DNA of 64,000 bases from Ailurus styani (lineage: Eukaryota; Chordata; Mammalia; Carnivora; Ailuridae): contig LNAC01001217.1 of NCBI GenBank assembly GCA_002007465.1, positions 62,001 to 126,000 on the forward strand. The letters are read 5' to 3'. The position numbers and the translations under genes were made by a program. Positions 11,541-25,489 of this stretch are shown here, piece after piece (position 1 is the first letter of the stretch; each line of letters starts with the position of its first letter). The notes beneath the pieces were generated by a model. It was not told the DNA's origin. It ran no database searches and saw nothing but the letters and a program-made list of their open reading frames with translations.

Positions 11541-14500
11541 TTTTGCCATTTTTTGAGACATGAATTCAGTCTGGTACAGTGAACAGCCCCGTCATGGCTA
11601 AGATGTAACTGAGATCTTTGTATTCATGTTCTGTGAGATGGCAAGACGGTCTAGCAACCTCTGTCTCTGCGAGGGCCTGGTAAGAAAAGCTGAAACCAAG
11701 ATGTTAATCTTAAATGTATAATTTAGTTCAGTTTAGCCACGGAGCCATATAAGTACATTATAGTTGCAGAAGGAAAAGATAAGAATGCCAGAGAACTTCG
11801 TGAGCATTCCACCTGCTTGCTTAGCCCCCACACAGGTGCGTATGCACGTGCAAGTGCACAGGACCCGCGCTGTCTCTCTGCCTGCCTGCCTTTTGCTCCA
11901 GCTGTCCCAGCTTTCTGATTCGGAACCAAAGTTGATGGGGAAGACCAATGACCAAAAAAGAGGAAGCCCAGAGCCGGGGCCAGGGCCAGGACACAGCCAC
12001 TGCTGCTGGGCTGGAAATACTGGAAGCCATCCTTGGGCCATTTGGAAATGTTAATTAAGCTGGCTAATTCCCACTGGTCTTGAGTTGCCAGTGTTGAGTT
12101 GAGCATGTAGGCTTACCCCATCCATGGCTGCACCTGTTCCCTTCCTCAGAGCCATTCCAAGGGGTCTGAATAGCCCAGACAGCTCTCTGATCTCCCGCTC
12201 TGTCCGCCTTCCTGCTGGGAGGGTACTTATCCTGCGCCTGAAGCTGGAACCACGGTCCACTGTTCTCTCCCTCAGCCATGCCAGCTCGCAAAATCAGTCC
12301 CTTCCCTAATTATCGTGAACCAGTTAATCGTTTTCCACACTGACTGTTCAGTAACAAGGACCCGGGGAGAAGCAGCCACTCTTCCTGTCCAACCCTGCCT
12401 GGTGTCATCTCAGGTGGAGTTCCCGGATGGCAGCCTTTCCTTGGAGATAAGAAGCTCTGTTCAAATCCTTGCTCTTCTGCTCTCCCAGGGACGCCTGCCC
12501 GAGAACACATGCCACAAAAAGACCATGAGGCAGAGCTATGTGGAACACAGCTCATCTCCAATCAAGACTATTGTTTCCTGTGTTTTAGCAAATCCTCGTC
12601 GTTATCCGGAGTAGCCAAGAAGCTGCACGAGGCCCACGAAGCAGGACATCTTTCTCTAAGTGTGGCTTCTGGATTCTCCACTCAGAGCCACCAAGTGGCT
12701 GCAGTTTAGCCCCTTGGTGTCGCCTGACACCAGGTGGATTCTCTCTGGAGGGGCCTCACTCCGCTGCTCTTAGACGTGAGCGGGGCCTCTCCCTGAGTCC
12801 CAGCACGACTAACGTGTAAGAAAAACTTTGAATTTGATGGAAAAAAGGAAAAACTCTGAATGGAATGCACATATGAACTCTCCCACCCAATGTAGTTCCA
12901 CTCCCCACCACGGAGGTCCCCAAAAACATTTGGATTTCCTCATTTGTCTCCTCCCCCCGAAACACTCAGAAATCCTGTATATCTATTTATTCACCATACC
13001 GACATCTGGGCTTTCGGCATATAAAAAATAAGATATTGTTGGCCCTGAGGAGTGATAGCACTCTGCTAGAATGCATGCCACAACTCAGCCCCCAAAGGCC
13101 CCCATAGGCCTTCATAGGAGCTTCATCTGCTTTGTTCACGGCTGTAACCAAGAGCCTGGGACAGAACCTGGCACATCTCAGGTGTCCAGTTGATGAAAAG
13201 ATGAAATAATTATGCTCTGTGTCTCTCCCCCATCTCCCTAAGCATCATGTGCCTCCTGTTCTCTTCCCGTCCCTCTCCCCCAAGCCCCGTGTGCTCTCTT
13301 CTGGGGCCTTCCATTGCTGCCCAGGCTAGTTGGTACCTCACGCTCACCCCCAGAGACGTATCAGGAAGCTGACAGCCTAGTCCTCTGTTCCAACTACAGG
13401 CCCCCGCCCTTTGGTAGCACTGCCTGTGTGTCAAGGGCAAGTGACATTTGAGCCCCACGGAATAATTAAGGCAGCCCCCAACTGTCTCTGTCTTTGCATC
13501 TCCTTAACTCACCCATGGACTGGCAGTTACTGAGACGACATTCTGTTTGGTCCAGCACACCACACCAGGCTGCATCTGGGACGCACTGGGGAGAGGAGCA
13601 AACCAGTCCTCATCAGCAATTACAAACAAGTCCTCCATTGTTAGCTGCGCCATCTGCTTTCTTGGTACACCCGGCATAACCAGCGCTGAAGAGGCAGCAG
13701 GGGAGGGAAGCCAAGGAGCCCCTTCATGAAGAGACCCTTTGCTCACACTGGAGAGGGTAGGTAGCATGGTGCCCTGAAAAGCTGGGCCTCCCCAGTTCAA
13801 GGAAGAGAGACCCATGGAGAGATGTTGTACGCATGCCATTTTCCGTGAGAGGAAATGGGGTGCTACAGCACAGAGCATCGGGAGAAAACAGGAAATCTAG
13901 ATCATCGTGTTATCCAGGATCCATGGAGAACATTTTAGTTTGTTACCAGCAATCAGGACAGTCTCAAGAACTCCCTGTGGTCTAGAGCACTATCAACGTA
14001 TAGAGAAGGAGCTGGTTATGTATCCTGAAATTCCTAACCCCAAATAATTCTGCAGGGAGATGAATTTTCAATAGACCGTAGAAGTGCACATTTCTTCTGG
14101 AGAACCCCACTTAAGAGTATGTCAGTGGTCCTTCTGATAGCCTTCTGAACCACCGTCTTAGAAACTGGCCCTGCTTCCTGTGCCAACCTTGGCAGGCAGG
14201 ATCAACAGACCATCCAAGTTTACGACTGCAGCCGAGCAGACAACAGTCCGTGTCACTGATGAATGTCCTTTGTCCAGATTTGATGGTGGTCTAATGACAC
14301 TGAATTCAGGAGTGCCATGGGGGTTGGGGTGAGAAACTATGCCTGGTGCAGAATCAGGCTGAGGACTTGCTAAGAGAAACCCACCTAGGAAATAGACTGC
14401 CTGTGGGAGGGGTGTGGGGGATCTAGAAAACCTGTCACCGAGTCTGTAATACTCGGATCCTGTCTCGGGGTCAGCGTGACTGCTGAGATCCTCCTGCTCT

Positions 14501-15109
14501 GGGAGGGAGGCCGAGCTTGCAGTCCGATTTCACCACTTTAGGGTCCCCTTCACAGCTGCCCCCTATGCAGCAGGCTGCCTGTCTCCTCCCTGGGGACTGT
14601 CACATCACCGGTGACACTAGTACTGAATTAACACACTGCGTACACCTCAGAAACCTGTGAAATGAAATGAAAAGGCACGCAAACTTGCACACTTAGAGCC
14701 TGGCAAGCATTTTCTTCAGATCATCCACTGAATTCCAAATGCTCCTCTCGAACATTCTTATCTTCAATATATTTTTGACCAAATCATTCTGCAAATATGG
14801 GGCAACAGGAAAAGGGTCTGGTGTTCGGTGCCGCCCAGTGCCTTTGGAGCTCCGGAGCAGCGTCTACACAACACATCCTAGGACTGCTATTGTCTCTCTC
14901 ATTTCACATCTATAAATGTGATGGCAGCTAGAATTCTGTCCTGCCAAGGAGAATTTTAAGTGACTTTTCAGTTCGTAATGATCTCCAAAGCTGTGACAAC
15001 ACCCAGGCAGCACAGGAATAAATGTATTATTAGCACTGTGTTCATTATCAGGTTGGGCTGTGGGTGTGCTGGGCTTGTATTCATTTGATTTCACATTCTC
15101 TCCTTTCAG
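11541..15109. other. Gene-free stretch
   Basis: Unique sequence plus a short L2-like piece at 13.1 kb. Open frames of 60-127 codons on both strands show no family resemblance and no splice context. Confidence 0.45.
13125..13205 (+). mobile_element. L2-like 3' fragment
   Basis: TTTGTTCACGGCTGTAACC, CCTGGGACAGAACCTGGCAC, then GTGTCCAGTTGATGAA, the classic L2 3' end. Short and diverged. Confidence 0.5.
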
Positions 15110-15199
15110 ATTAAAATATGTAAAGGTCTCACTATGATGTTTGAGCAAGGTAAGACTGAGGCTTGGGGTTTGCCCAGCCACCCTGCTTTTGGGGAGGGG

Positions 15200-16800
15200 T
15201 GCGTGAATTCACTAACCTGCCTGCATCCGCAGCTAACCCCGTGCTGAAATGTCCCCTCGAGTCCCTGCCGCCTCCCACCTTCCCTCCCGAGGGGCCCTGC
15301 CCACACTCTTGCCCCTGCATGTCTTTGCTGCCCGGGGAAACCCAGCCTTGCCTTTCTTCTGCCCGTGCACTCTGGGCGGAATCCGACACCAACACCTGCC
15401 ATCCCGGAAAATGTCTTTGTCGCCCGCCCTTTTGTGTGCAGGGCCACGGGGAGCCGGTGGACCCGGGGCCGCCCCCTTTTTTGTTGCCCAAGCCAGGAGG
15501 AGCAGGATCTTGAGATGGGCCGATAAGATGTGGCACGTGCTGGGCCGGCCTTTGACCGCTCGCCTTAATGGGCGCCTCCGAGGCCTCTGTGCGGGGAGGG
15601 CAGGTTGTCTGGGGGGCTGCTGAATGGAACAGCTGGGGGAGGAAGAGCAGACAAAAGCTGGGGGAGCACAGAGGGTGGAGAACCCGGGGATAGGCTGCAG
15701 TCGAGGACCCAGAGGGCGGCTGGCTGCAGCAGGTGTGACCTCCGTGGGCTTCTCCTTTCTGCCCTGGCTCCAGGGTCCAGGCCCGTCCCCAGGCCGCCTT
15801 GTGGCAGCACCGACTGGGGGCGGCCCGGGCTGCACTGCCTCGTGGGCTCACAGGTGGAAGGGAGACCAGATGGTGATGATGTTCACAATAATAATACGGG
15901 AGGACACCAGTGAGCTGTCATTTATTAACTGTGTCACCCCAGAGGAATACGTGGCTCAGATGCCCGTCACTGTCTCAGGAGCTATGCAGGTGGAATGTTA
16001 GCATCTAGACTTGTGGGTTCATCCACAATGTCACCCTCCTCCACCTGCAGGGCGGACAAGCAGCCCCTGCCACAGTGAGCTGACCCTGCGGCCCAGCGGC
16101 CCTTTCTTGTGCCCCTGACCACGGCTTTGGCCCAGTCCCGGAACTGTTCCAAACCAGGCCCGCTGGCTTGAGCCCCTGGAGACAATGTGCCCCCACCAGC
16201 CCAGGAGCTTGTGGTGGGTGGAGGAGAGCGGGGCTATCCAGTGCTCTCCAGAATGGGGGCCCCCTGCGGAAGTCCTTATGGGCTGGGACCCCGTATGCAC
16301 GCGTCCCCTCCCACTCCTGCTATGGAGCGGCCAAGTGGGGCTCAAGTGCCCTTTGAACAGACCCCTGGCTTCCAGCAGGAGGAAAGGGCCGAAGGAGTGG
16401 AGCGGCTGCCGGCAGCTTGCGAGTGGAATTATCTCCGTTGAGGCCCGCCGGCTCATTCCCCAGCTGCCGCCTCCCCATCAATCACGGGGTGCAGTGGGCA
16501 CGGCAGGAGCCATCACAGGCTGGGGATGTGCCAGTGGGAAGTGGGGGACTGGAGGAATGCAGGGGGCAATGCTGTGCAGGGTCCGGCCGGGGAGGGGGAA
16601 GCCTTCCCTTTGCTCCCAGTCATTGGGCCCATGGCTGTCGATGCACGGGGGCCCGCTTTGCTGCAGAACTTCATGCGTTCCTCAAAGTCCGCCGCCTGCC
16701 TGCCGTCCCTCTGCCCCCCGCCATCCCTCTGTTCGCCCGCCTTCCTGCCCCGCTGCTGGAAAGCAGCGCGCACCCTCCTCTCGCTCCTTGCCCTCCCGGC
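15200..16800. promoter_or_regulatory. GC-rich, CpG-bearing stretch in the gene desert
   Basis: GC content and CpG count rise over about 1.6 kb (for example GGGCCGATAAGATGTGGCAC and CACGTG near 15535, and CCCCAGCTGCCGCC near 16460). It produces long overlapping open frames on both strands (up to 270 codons), but these have low-complexity Pro/Gly/Arg composition and no recognisable domain. An orphan CpG island or distal element is the better reading. Confidence 0.35.
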
Positions 16801-19800
16801 TGGGGGCATTCAATATTTCCTTCCAATCCACAATTACTCTTTCACTTAATATCATATCTTTGAACATCGTTTTATCTCTTTCGTTCACTTGCTTTTTATT
16901 TTTTTTTTTCCTTCCCTTTCTCCCAATCGATCCGATTACAATACTGGGCAGAGTGGTTCCTAGTGAGGAATGTGAAATCTTAGACAATTCGAAGTGAAGG
17001 TGTTTCAAAATGGAATGTTATCTAGGATTGAATCGGGTTTGTTCACCCCTGTGTCCAGCTCCGAGGGGACGAAGAGAGAGACCTTTTACCAATGTCGTCT
17101 CTGTCATGGAGGCCAGGATAGCTGTGCCGCCTTTGTCCAAAGCAGCCTGTTTTTAAAAGATGAGAACCTCAGGAGAGAGCCCCAGGCATTTCCTCTCTCT
17201 GCCTGGCCTTATGGGGACGGGACCAGCAGGCAGGAGACAGTAGAGCCCCCGTGGGGGGCGCCTTAAGGTGCTGGAGTTGGGAGCCCACTGGAGAAGGCTG
17301 TCTCCTCAGGTTCAAGCATGTTTGTGGCTATTGATTTCAGAGGCTCTTCCTAGAAACAATAAGGTAAGGTCAGAAAATGAGAAAAGATGTTGTCTGTGAA
17401 TAAGACAACTTACATAAATTAATTTCAAATGCCAATAATAATAAAAATTTCAAAGGCCAAACCCCTGGAAGTGAAGCATCCTGGGAGGAGGACAGAAAGC
17501 CTGCTTCTGGGGTTTGTTTGGAGCCCGGAAGCTTGGGGTATAACACAGCCGGCTTAAAAATAGCTTAAGGGGGGAAGAGGGGTGATGAAACGAGCCTCTC
17601 CCTCGCAGCAGAGCCCCAGGGGAGACCAGACTCTAGCAGCAACAGGGGCTGGGTATTGCAGCAGGCATTCCTGGATTCCTCTGAGCACCCTCTCAATGGC
17701 CCTGGGGAGGGGGAGAGGTGCAGACACGCACGCTTTGATTTTACTCCTTTTCCCTCTAGTGTTAAATAGTGCTATGCTCATCTGGACTCATTCAGGCAAG
17801 CAATTTAGTCCTGACCTCTCTCTCAGACCCTTTGGGGAAGAATCGAGTAGTAACTCATGGGGTGAAATATCAATATGTAAATGCATGTAAATAATAACAC
17901 CGACAGGGATCCCTGAAGCTGTCCATCAAGTTGTCCTGGCTTCTTCATTGACTCTTGGCCATGCTGCTCCCTCCCCGGCTCCTCTTCCCTTACTGCAATG
18001 AGGGGCCTTTTCTCTTCATTCTTTGCTTGTGGATGGGACGGTGAGGCCAGGTGAATTTCAGAAAGATTCATAGCTTGGTTCTACTGCAGGAGAGTCCGGA
18101 GCAAAGACCCAGAGGAAAGACATTCACGTGTTGATTCATTCAGGAAACATCTCTGCCCCAGTGACAAAGGGAAGTCATCAAAGCCTTTCTGGGGAAGTGG
18201 TGCCATGTCTCCTGAGGGCCACAGGTCCTTCTTGGATCTGTGCCCTCGAGGGCCTCCCCTGGTGCCATGACTCGGCCTTTCTCTGCTTCCTTTGCAGGAC
18301 CCTAGCCGCCAGCCTGAGTGCCTACCTCACGGAGCCTCTTGGCAAGGAGGCGATCAATAAGACTCCCCCTCCCCCCCCAACCCCTCAAACACAGACTCTG
18401 GGAAATGTGACTGCTCTGCTGGTGCCCTCGACACATCTTCTCATTAACAGACCTCCAAAGTTAAAGGTGAAACCCACCGAAATGTCGCAAGTTGGACTTC
18501 TTCACCGGGCCGTGTTGTCTTGCCCTAGAACCTCATGAAACTTGAGCTTCCAAAGAAGAGGGAAAGTCAACAACCAGGGACAGATTTGCTCAAGTGGGCG
18601 TTGATGTCGCTGCTCCCAGCTGGGATGGCAGGAGACGATTCTGAGCTTTCGGGAAGGAGTACGGAGCAACTGGTTTCTGTACCCTGAATTGTTTATAAAC
18701 CCAAGCAAGATTTGCAGAAGGGCCAGCAAAATAGCTGTTAAACTGAGGAATTTTCTCTGCATTGATTTTGCTAGTTCTTATGTTAGGATTTATGGTTTAC
18801 TCAAAAATTTCATCATCATGGAAATTGGCTTTCCCCAGGGTCTTTTGCCCAGGAGAAGTTTTATCTGAGTAGCTGAGTGTTTTCCACCTGGCTCCTGATG
18901 CCCCCTAACGGGGGAAAGGTTTTCCTGACCATGCCTGTGAAAGCTCCTGTAGGTCAGGAAGCTTCCAGGGCACAGCTCCACACAGCGCCACATCAACCTG
19001 CAAGGCGCCCATGGGCGCAGGAGCTAGACTGAGACAGCCCCCCCACCCCTGTGATGTCCATCTGCCTCTAGAAGCTTCGCCCTGCAGTTGTGCTCTCCTG
19101 CCCCTGCCGGGGGAGGGCCATGGCACAAATGGGGGCTTTCTACCCATTTGGTTCCAAGAAAGACATGTTGAGTCTCTTTAAAAAGAAGAAGAAGAAATGA
19201 AAAGCCCGAACTTCCATGTGTGCTTGGCCAGCATCCTTGCTGGGGGTCTGAGGGTGTCAGCGACAGAACAATCAATTAGAAAGACCTCTATGGCCCTCTG
19301 CCTCTCACCTAGGCCTGCATCCTGTCTCCAGAAGGGGTGGGTGGGCAGCACATAGAACACAGGCACTAGGAACCCAAGAAAGATCCGTCCCTGAAAGGGT
19401 GCTTCCCCGCCTCCCTTGAGCCTCCATCTCTCTGGCCACTTGTGTGTTCCCCCCTGGCAGCTTTGGTCCCCTTCCTGCCAAGTCCCCTGAGCCCCCTCAG
19501 TCCTTCAGAGTGGCCCTTTCCTCTGACCAGTCACCTCTTTCCATCCACTGTTGCATTGACTTGGCTGGTACCTGACCCTTTCAGGAGAAACAAGCAGACC
19601 CAGGAGCCAGGTTTGCTTTGGGGACAATTGAGGAAGGATCGAGAAATTCCTATGGGAAAGATAGATCTTCTAAGTCTAGAGAGAATTTGTTTTTCAGCTT
19701 TAGAGAGGACTGCAAGTAGGGTGTGAGGCCCAGGTTCACAGACAGAGCGGCGTGGGGGTTACCTGAACCTGAGAGAAATAGAAGTAAGCCTTAGTCACTT

Positions 19801-22800
19801 TGGGCTGTTCTGTAAACGGGCCAATTGGTTCACTCACTGGGGGCTTCATGACATTAACTGGAAGCCCCCAGTGTGACTGGAAGTCACAGCATTTTCTGTT
19901 GTGTTGGCAAATGCCACAATTCTTATCTTTCCCACCCCTGCCCCAGCCACCCACCCCCACCTTTTTAATAATTTGGACATTCAGGTCGGCACGGTTTGTC
20001 CACTGTCGCTCATACTCCAGACTCGTGTTAAGTTGCTCTACTAAATATTTACAAAGTGCCCAGACCTTGTTCCTGTAGGGAAGAGCATCACCTGTGCCTG
20101 GACTCCAGAGTCCCAGGCAGGTTCTGACAGCCAGTAGCTTCTGGGAGGACGTTTCATTTTCATACTCTAGAAATCCCCTGTGGCAGAATTCTTGGATTGA
20201 GTGCAAGTGTTTGGACTTGGAAGTTGCATTGAACTTCCCTGCTCCATGATTCCATTTTATCTCCCAGAACCAGTTCTCCTAACCTGCAACTGGGAAATTC
20301 AGTTGTAGGCAGCAAATACGTAGACCATTCCTGTCATCCCTACTGATTTTAACATCCCGAAGACCCCAGACTCCAGCCCGCGGTTTGGGGACCGGAGCTG
20401 CTTCTGAACCCACTGTTGTCAGCAGCAGCATCGGTGCGAAATAGGGGAGCAGGGAATCTAGCAACCAGGTTTGCTTATGATCACGTGGACCTGAATCATT
20501 TTTGTTATTTGGGGTGGAAAATTGAAATGATCAAGTTCTTTTTTTTTTCACTTAGGAAAGCAAATATTGTGCTTTTTGCAATAAATGCCTTTCCAGCAAA
20601 ATTATGGAGGGTCACTCATCCGGCGGGGACCCACCTGAGTCCCAGTGCTGACTCATCGCATTAGTAGGTCAGCCATCTGTAAACGAAAGTGGCCCTAATC
20701 AGCCCAAAATGGGTAAGATTTGCTGGCTCCCAGGCAGGGCCAGGCCCGTCCCCTCACTTCTCTGCACACCAATCTCTGCACACAATGATTTCCGTCCAAA
20801 GCAAAGCTGATGCCATAATCTCACTGAGAAGGTTTTTGTACTTTAAAAAAACAAAATGATGACTTCTTAAAAATAGTAAAATCTGAAGTAGACAGTAGTG
20901 AGGAAATTTCACTTGGGTAAGTGACTGTCATGGTGTCTTCATGCAGTGAAGGCTGCAGCTTGCTAAGAGCCACAGGGAGGAAGGGGAGGCAACCCTTGCC
21001 TTACAAGAGGGGCTGACAGATGGGACCCCCAGCCTTCCAAACGAGATCACCGGGATCTGCAGACCATGCAAATCACGTCTTCCTCCTGGTGTGGCAGCCT
21101 GTGCTTCCCTTCCTGGTACATCTGTGTCATCTGGAGGCTGGAGGGATCCTTCTCAACTTACTGTGATGTCTCACATGGAACTGCGTCATGTCTGTATCTA
21201 CTGGAGGGAAATTCAGCATGAAACAACCACTGTTTTTGCTGCACTCAGTACCTGTGTATGATATACACAGTAAGTGAATGTTTTCTTATGGTTTCAGGTT
21301 GACAACATTTAGTTCATGTAAATAAGAAAAAGAAACTGATAAATATGGGAAATTAAGTTATAGGATGACATTTGCTTTTTATTTTGCTCTCTCTTATTTA
21401 ATTTCCCTCATGCCCCACATCTGGGTTTAGGCTTCGGTGGGCTAGACCCCTTCATACAGTCCATCTTTGCAGGCGTGTACGTGCCACACCAGGAAAAGCA
21501 CACAGCTCTGCTGATGACCACCACTCAACTCTCCAGTTGACCCTCTTCTTCTCTTCCATTCTGATTTACTGTGATGATTTAATAAAGTAGAAACACAGCA
21601 CTTAGGTGCCATACGTTTCTTTTGTTTTCATTATAGTTTCTAGGAAAATAAAGTTTATCCTGGCATCTCACAAAAGGTGGCTTGCTTTTTGTTTTATCAA
21701 AGTTACTCAAAGCCTCTTTTAAAAAAAAAAAAAAAAACCAAAGCCTAATTATGTCTCCAGAATGTTAGCCAGTACCACTCCGGGGAAGTTTACAAATGTG
21801 TTTATATAAAGTCAGTTGGGAGTCCCTGGCTCTGATGAGCAAGAGGCTGACTTTGAGGGTTTGTCTTTGTAAGTAAGTGGTAGATTAAAGGTAATACCAG
21901 CCTCCTCTTGGTGTGGTTGAGGGCCCGTTGATGGTCCTGCCTCACAGCTGCAACCATCACATTCCTACAGCCTGGCTAGGTGGTCTCCACCAGCATCCTG
22001 GGCTAGTCCCATGCTCTGGGTGCCGGGGAACTTTCAATGTATTGGACAGTCGAACTATCTAAAAATCATCCATTGGTCCATTTCGCAAATAGTTGTTGAG
22101 CCCCTATTACAAGACATTTTGGTGACCTCAAAAAGGATCCAGGTGCCTTCCCAGGAGCGAGGAAGAGCCTGAACTGATGTGGTTGTTTAAACCCTTGGAC
22201 TGGTAGTAGGTGCCTGTACCACTTGGTTCCTCATAGAACGCAGCTTGATGTAATCTTAGAGTTTGTTTCCTAGAAGTGGTGGTTCCAAGCCTTGCTGTGC
22301 ATCAGAATCATTCAGGAAGCTTCATAGGTGCTTCTGTCTGGTCCACCATGACTGGATAGAACCTAGCATCTTAATTTTTAAAGTCCCCCTTGTCCCCTCG
22401 AGGATCCTGACCTACAGCTACATGTGGATTGAGACAACCCCACTGTGATGATTTGGGCAGCCATCCCTTTTCCCCATCCTGCACAGGTACCCTGCAGTGA
22501 AGGGAACAAGAGCCAAGATTCCCTGAGGAACTAACTGCTCAGTGTAGTGTCCTGCCTTCCTAATGATTCCACTTTGTAGATGGCCCCAGTTCCCTCCAGG
22601 ATAATTTATGGATTCTTTTCAGATCTGGAACTAGTCATTTGAATTTCATAGGATATTGTTATGGAAGTCTCATAAAGCATTTTATTGTCTTATTTGTAAC
22701 AAGAAGACGGGAGAGGGGTTGGGGAGGGCGTTCCAGTCATCATACTTCTAGTCATTCTCAACAAATGCTCATCAAATCTTAGGCCAGATCATGTAAGACC

Positions 22801-25480
22801 TTCAACAGAATTCCAAAAAGAATCCAACTTTCACTCGTTCCAAAAGGACCTTGCTACAAGTAATGCTCTCCTCGACCTTTCTTGGCTTTTTCCAGGTGCC
22901 TAAAGAAAGAATACCTTTAAGGCACACTCTGGCCATAATAAAATACTCCATTACTGGAAAAATGCCAGAGTTTTTACTTTTGCTGCAGTATAGAGTATCC
23001 CTCAGTAATAAGACTCAGACATTTATATTTGTTCATGTGTGTACACATTTGAGCTAGCGTTATAGTCCTGTGTCTGTGTATAAACTAAATTGAGGCCCCC
23101 TTTGATTTATTAAACAGTTTGTGTCAAGAGGAACTATTATCATTTACTCTTCTGTAAATGGAAATGGTTTTAATTGCATTTCATTTTTCAAATCAAAAAG
23201 CTAAGGTCAGGGAGATGGAACACACTGTAAACGTCATCCCCATGCATCTGGTCTTCCCAGGACTATTGGCTAGACTCTCTCCACACTCCCACCACCTCCT
23301 TCTGCAGCTGCTGAAACTGAGGACCAATGATGGCTCCCTGGGATTTACACAGCTAGAAGGTGGAGCTCCAAGAAGGAGCTAGGTTTTCTGAGCCGTTTTT
23401 TGACCACACCTCTAATCAGCATCAATCACAGATCTTCATCAGTGCAGAGAGTCTTAATAATTTCCATGTTCCTTCTGGCCCCTGTGAAGGTTTCCCTGAG
23501 GCCAAGTCAGAAGCTACCCTGACCTTTCTCTCACTTTGATCAGGTACATCAGGGACCAGCGTTTTCCAGGAGGAGGAGCTTATTTTACTGGGATACTCTC
23601 CCAAAGGGCAAAGAAGATGATGCTGTTATTGACCTTCCTCTATTACTCTGGAAAACTTTGGATAATACGTCACAGGAAAGAAAAATAGCTCATGTATCCA
23701 GATCTGAAAAACAGACTATGGCAAAGAACCAGGAGCAAGAACAGGTCATATACAGTGATATGTGCTACACTCTAGAAGGTTCCCCTACACTCTATACACA
23801 CAGATTCACAACGTGATTGAGCTCTTGCCACAATTGGTCACAATATTCTGTTTGTTGTTTCCTGAGAAAAGGCTTATGTTTGAGGAGTTAAGAAGATAAA
23901 GACACATCATGTGTCCTTACATGCCCGTAAGCAGAACAAAAAGAGACTGGCTCCTAAAACTGAAGCCAGGGTCTCTTTGCCTGCTGCCTGCTGCCCACCG
24001 CCCGCTGCAGCTTAAACCACATTCTTACCCCCAGACAACCTAACAAGCCCCGCTGACAGCCCCGGGAATCAGGCATTTTAAACAAGAGCACTATCCTCTC
24101 TGTCCCAGATAGTCTCTCAGACGTGCCCTCCAAAATCAGCCAATGACAGTAACCAAAATAGCAGGACCTCTGACATTATGCTCTTTCTGGGTAATGTAAA
24201 AGAATTTTCTAGAATTGGAGATTGCTTCTTTTTTATTATCATTTTAAATTAAAAGTACTTGGAATACCGAAGCCTCTACCATCCTGAAGGAAATTAGAGA
24301 AGATGAAGGGGGTGAGAATTTATAACAGGCTGTCTGTTTAGAAATATTTGTCTGGAAGACTCTGCCTCCTATAGCACAAATGAGAAATCGGGGAGTCCCA
24401 GTTAGCATCCTCCCTTTTGTACCATGTCTGGCAAGAAAAACATAGACCAGATTTTTTTTGTTTGTTTGTTCTTTCACAACAAGATACTCCCGCCTCCTAT
24501 ATCAGAGGACATTGTGTCTGTAATCAACAATTCTATTTAAAACATTATTTGGGGAAATAAAGAATAAATGAATAAATTCTCTCTGGGACAAGAGTTCCCT
24601 TCCAGTTCCCTGTGTCCAGGTGTAATTTTTAATCTTCCACTTCTATGTACCACCTGTCCCTCCAGCAAAATGCTTGTTGAGTTTGCCAGAGAATATTCCA
24701 CATAAAGAGGTCACACTTGTCAGCTTCCACCTTGACGTGGTCCTGGGGGTCTGAAAATTAGAGTGTGCCACTCACCGAGGGTGTGAAGTGAGAAGGGGCT
24801 CTGCTATTATAGCCCCTGAAAAGATCTTTTTGACTTCAGAAAATAGCCCAGCGAAGAAAAGCTTTTTTTTTTTTTTTCCCATGAATACTCAGGGACTGCA
24901 TTAGGCTCCTGAGATGTTGGAGGTGAGTACTTTTGATCAATATTCCCTGAGAAATGGCCGCTGGGCTAAGTGCAGGCAGAGGGCCTCAATAACAGATATC
25001 CCTCCCGCCAAGCCTACAGAGCATTTGCCGCAAATCGGCCGTGAACAGTTTGAACCAGCCAGGGCTGCACATTAATGGCATCATCTTCTCCTCCCTTTAA
25101 AAAATGTCACCCTATTTTGTCTTCCATGTGGATGGCTGATTATGGGTGCACTAGAAACAGTTATTTCTATGGCCTCCCTTCATGGAAATCTTGGCATCTT
25201 CATTTTAAGGCACCAGGAAAAGGTCACCTTGGAACTGTTTCCACCTGAAGAAGAGGGCAGAACGCCAGTAAGAAACCTCAGACCAGGGAAGGTGTGTGTA
25301 CTAACCACATATGAGAGTTTAATAAAATGGCCAAAGTATAGATTTGCACTTTACACCATGTATTTCTATATTTTTTCCTTCTAAAGCTAATGATCTGTCT
25401 TCTTTCTAACCCCCTACCCCATCCAGTCGATAAGCAAATTCTCCAGATAATGCAAACACACATGAAGATACAAGGCTTTC
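16800..25480. other. Gene-free stretch; convergent neighbour expected nearby but not seen
   Basis: No coding exon recognised. One possible poly(A) signal on the plus strand (AATAAA, 21581-21586, followed by T-rich sequence) could belong to a plus-strand transcript such as the 3' end of the convergent neighbour RALGAPA2. No matching coding exon was found, so this is not called. Also present are a MER5-like fossil at 22.3 kb and a CpG-retaining unique block at 24.9-25.14 kb. Confidence 0.4.
22255..22445. mobile_element. MER5-type hAT fossil
   Basis: GTGCATCAGAATCATTCAGG followed by GCATCTTAATTTTTAAAGTC, as in non-autonomous hAT-Charlie elements of the MER5 class. Diverged, so the family name is tentative. 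Confidence 0.5.
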
Positions 25481-25489
25481 TTATGTACA

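Noticed and set aside
15132..16997. Overlapping 100-270 codon frames on both strands at 15.1-17.0 kb
   Set aside because: High GC lowers stop frequency. The peptides are low-complexity and frames overlap on opposite strands, with no domain.
18128..18538. A plus-strand open frame of 136 codons with an acceptor-like TTCCTTTGCAG at about 18298 as a RALGAPA2 terminal exon
   Set aside because: No frame after the AG resembles the Rap/Ran-GAP C-terminus, and the homopolymeric C run makes a coding role unlikely.
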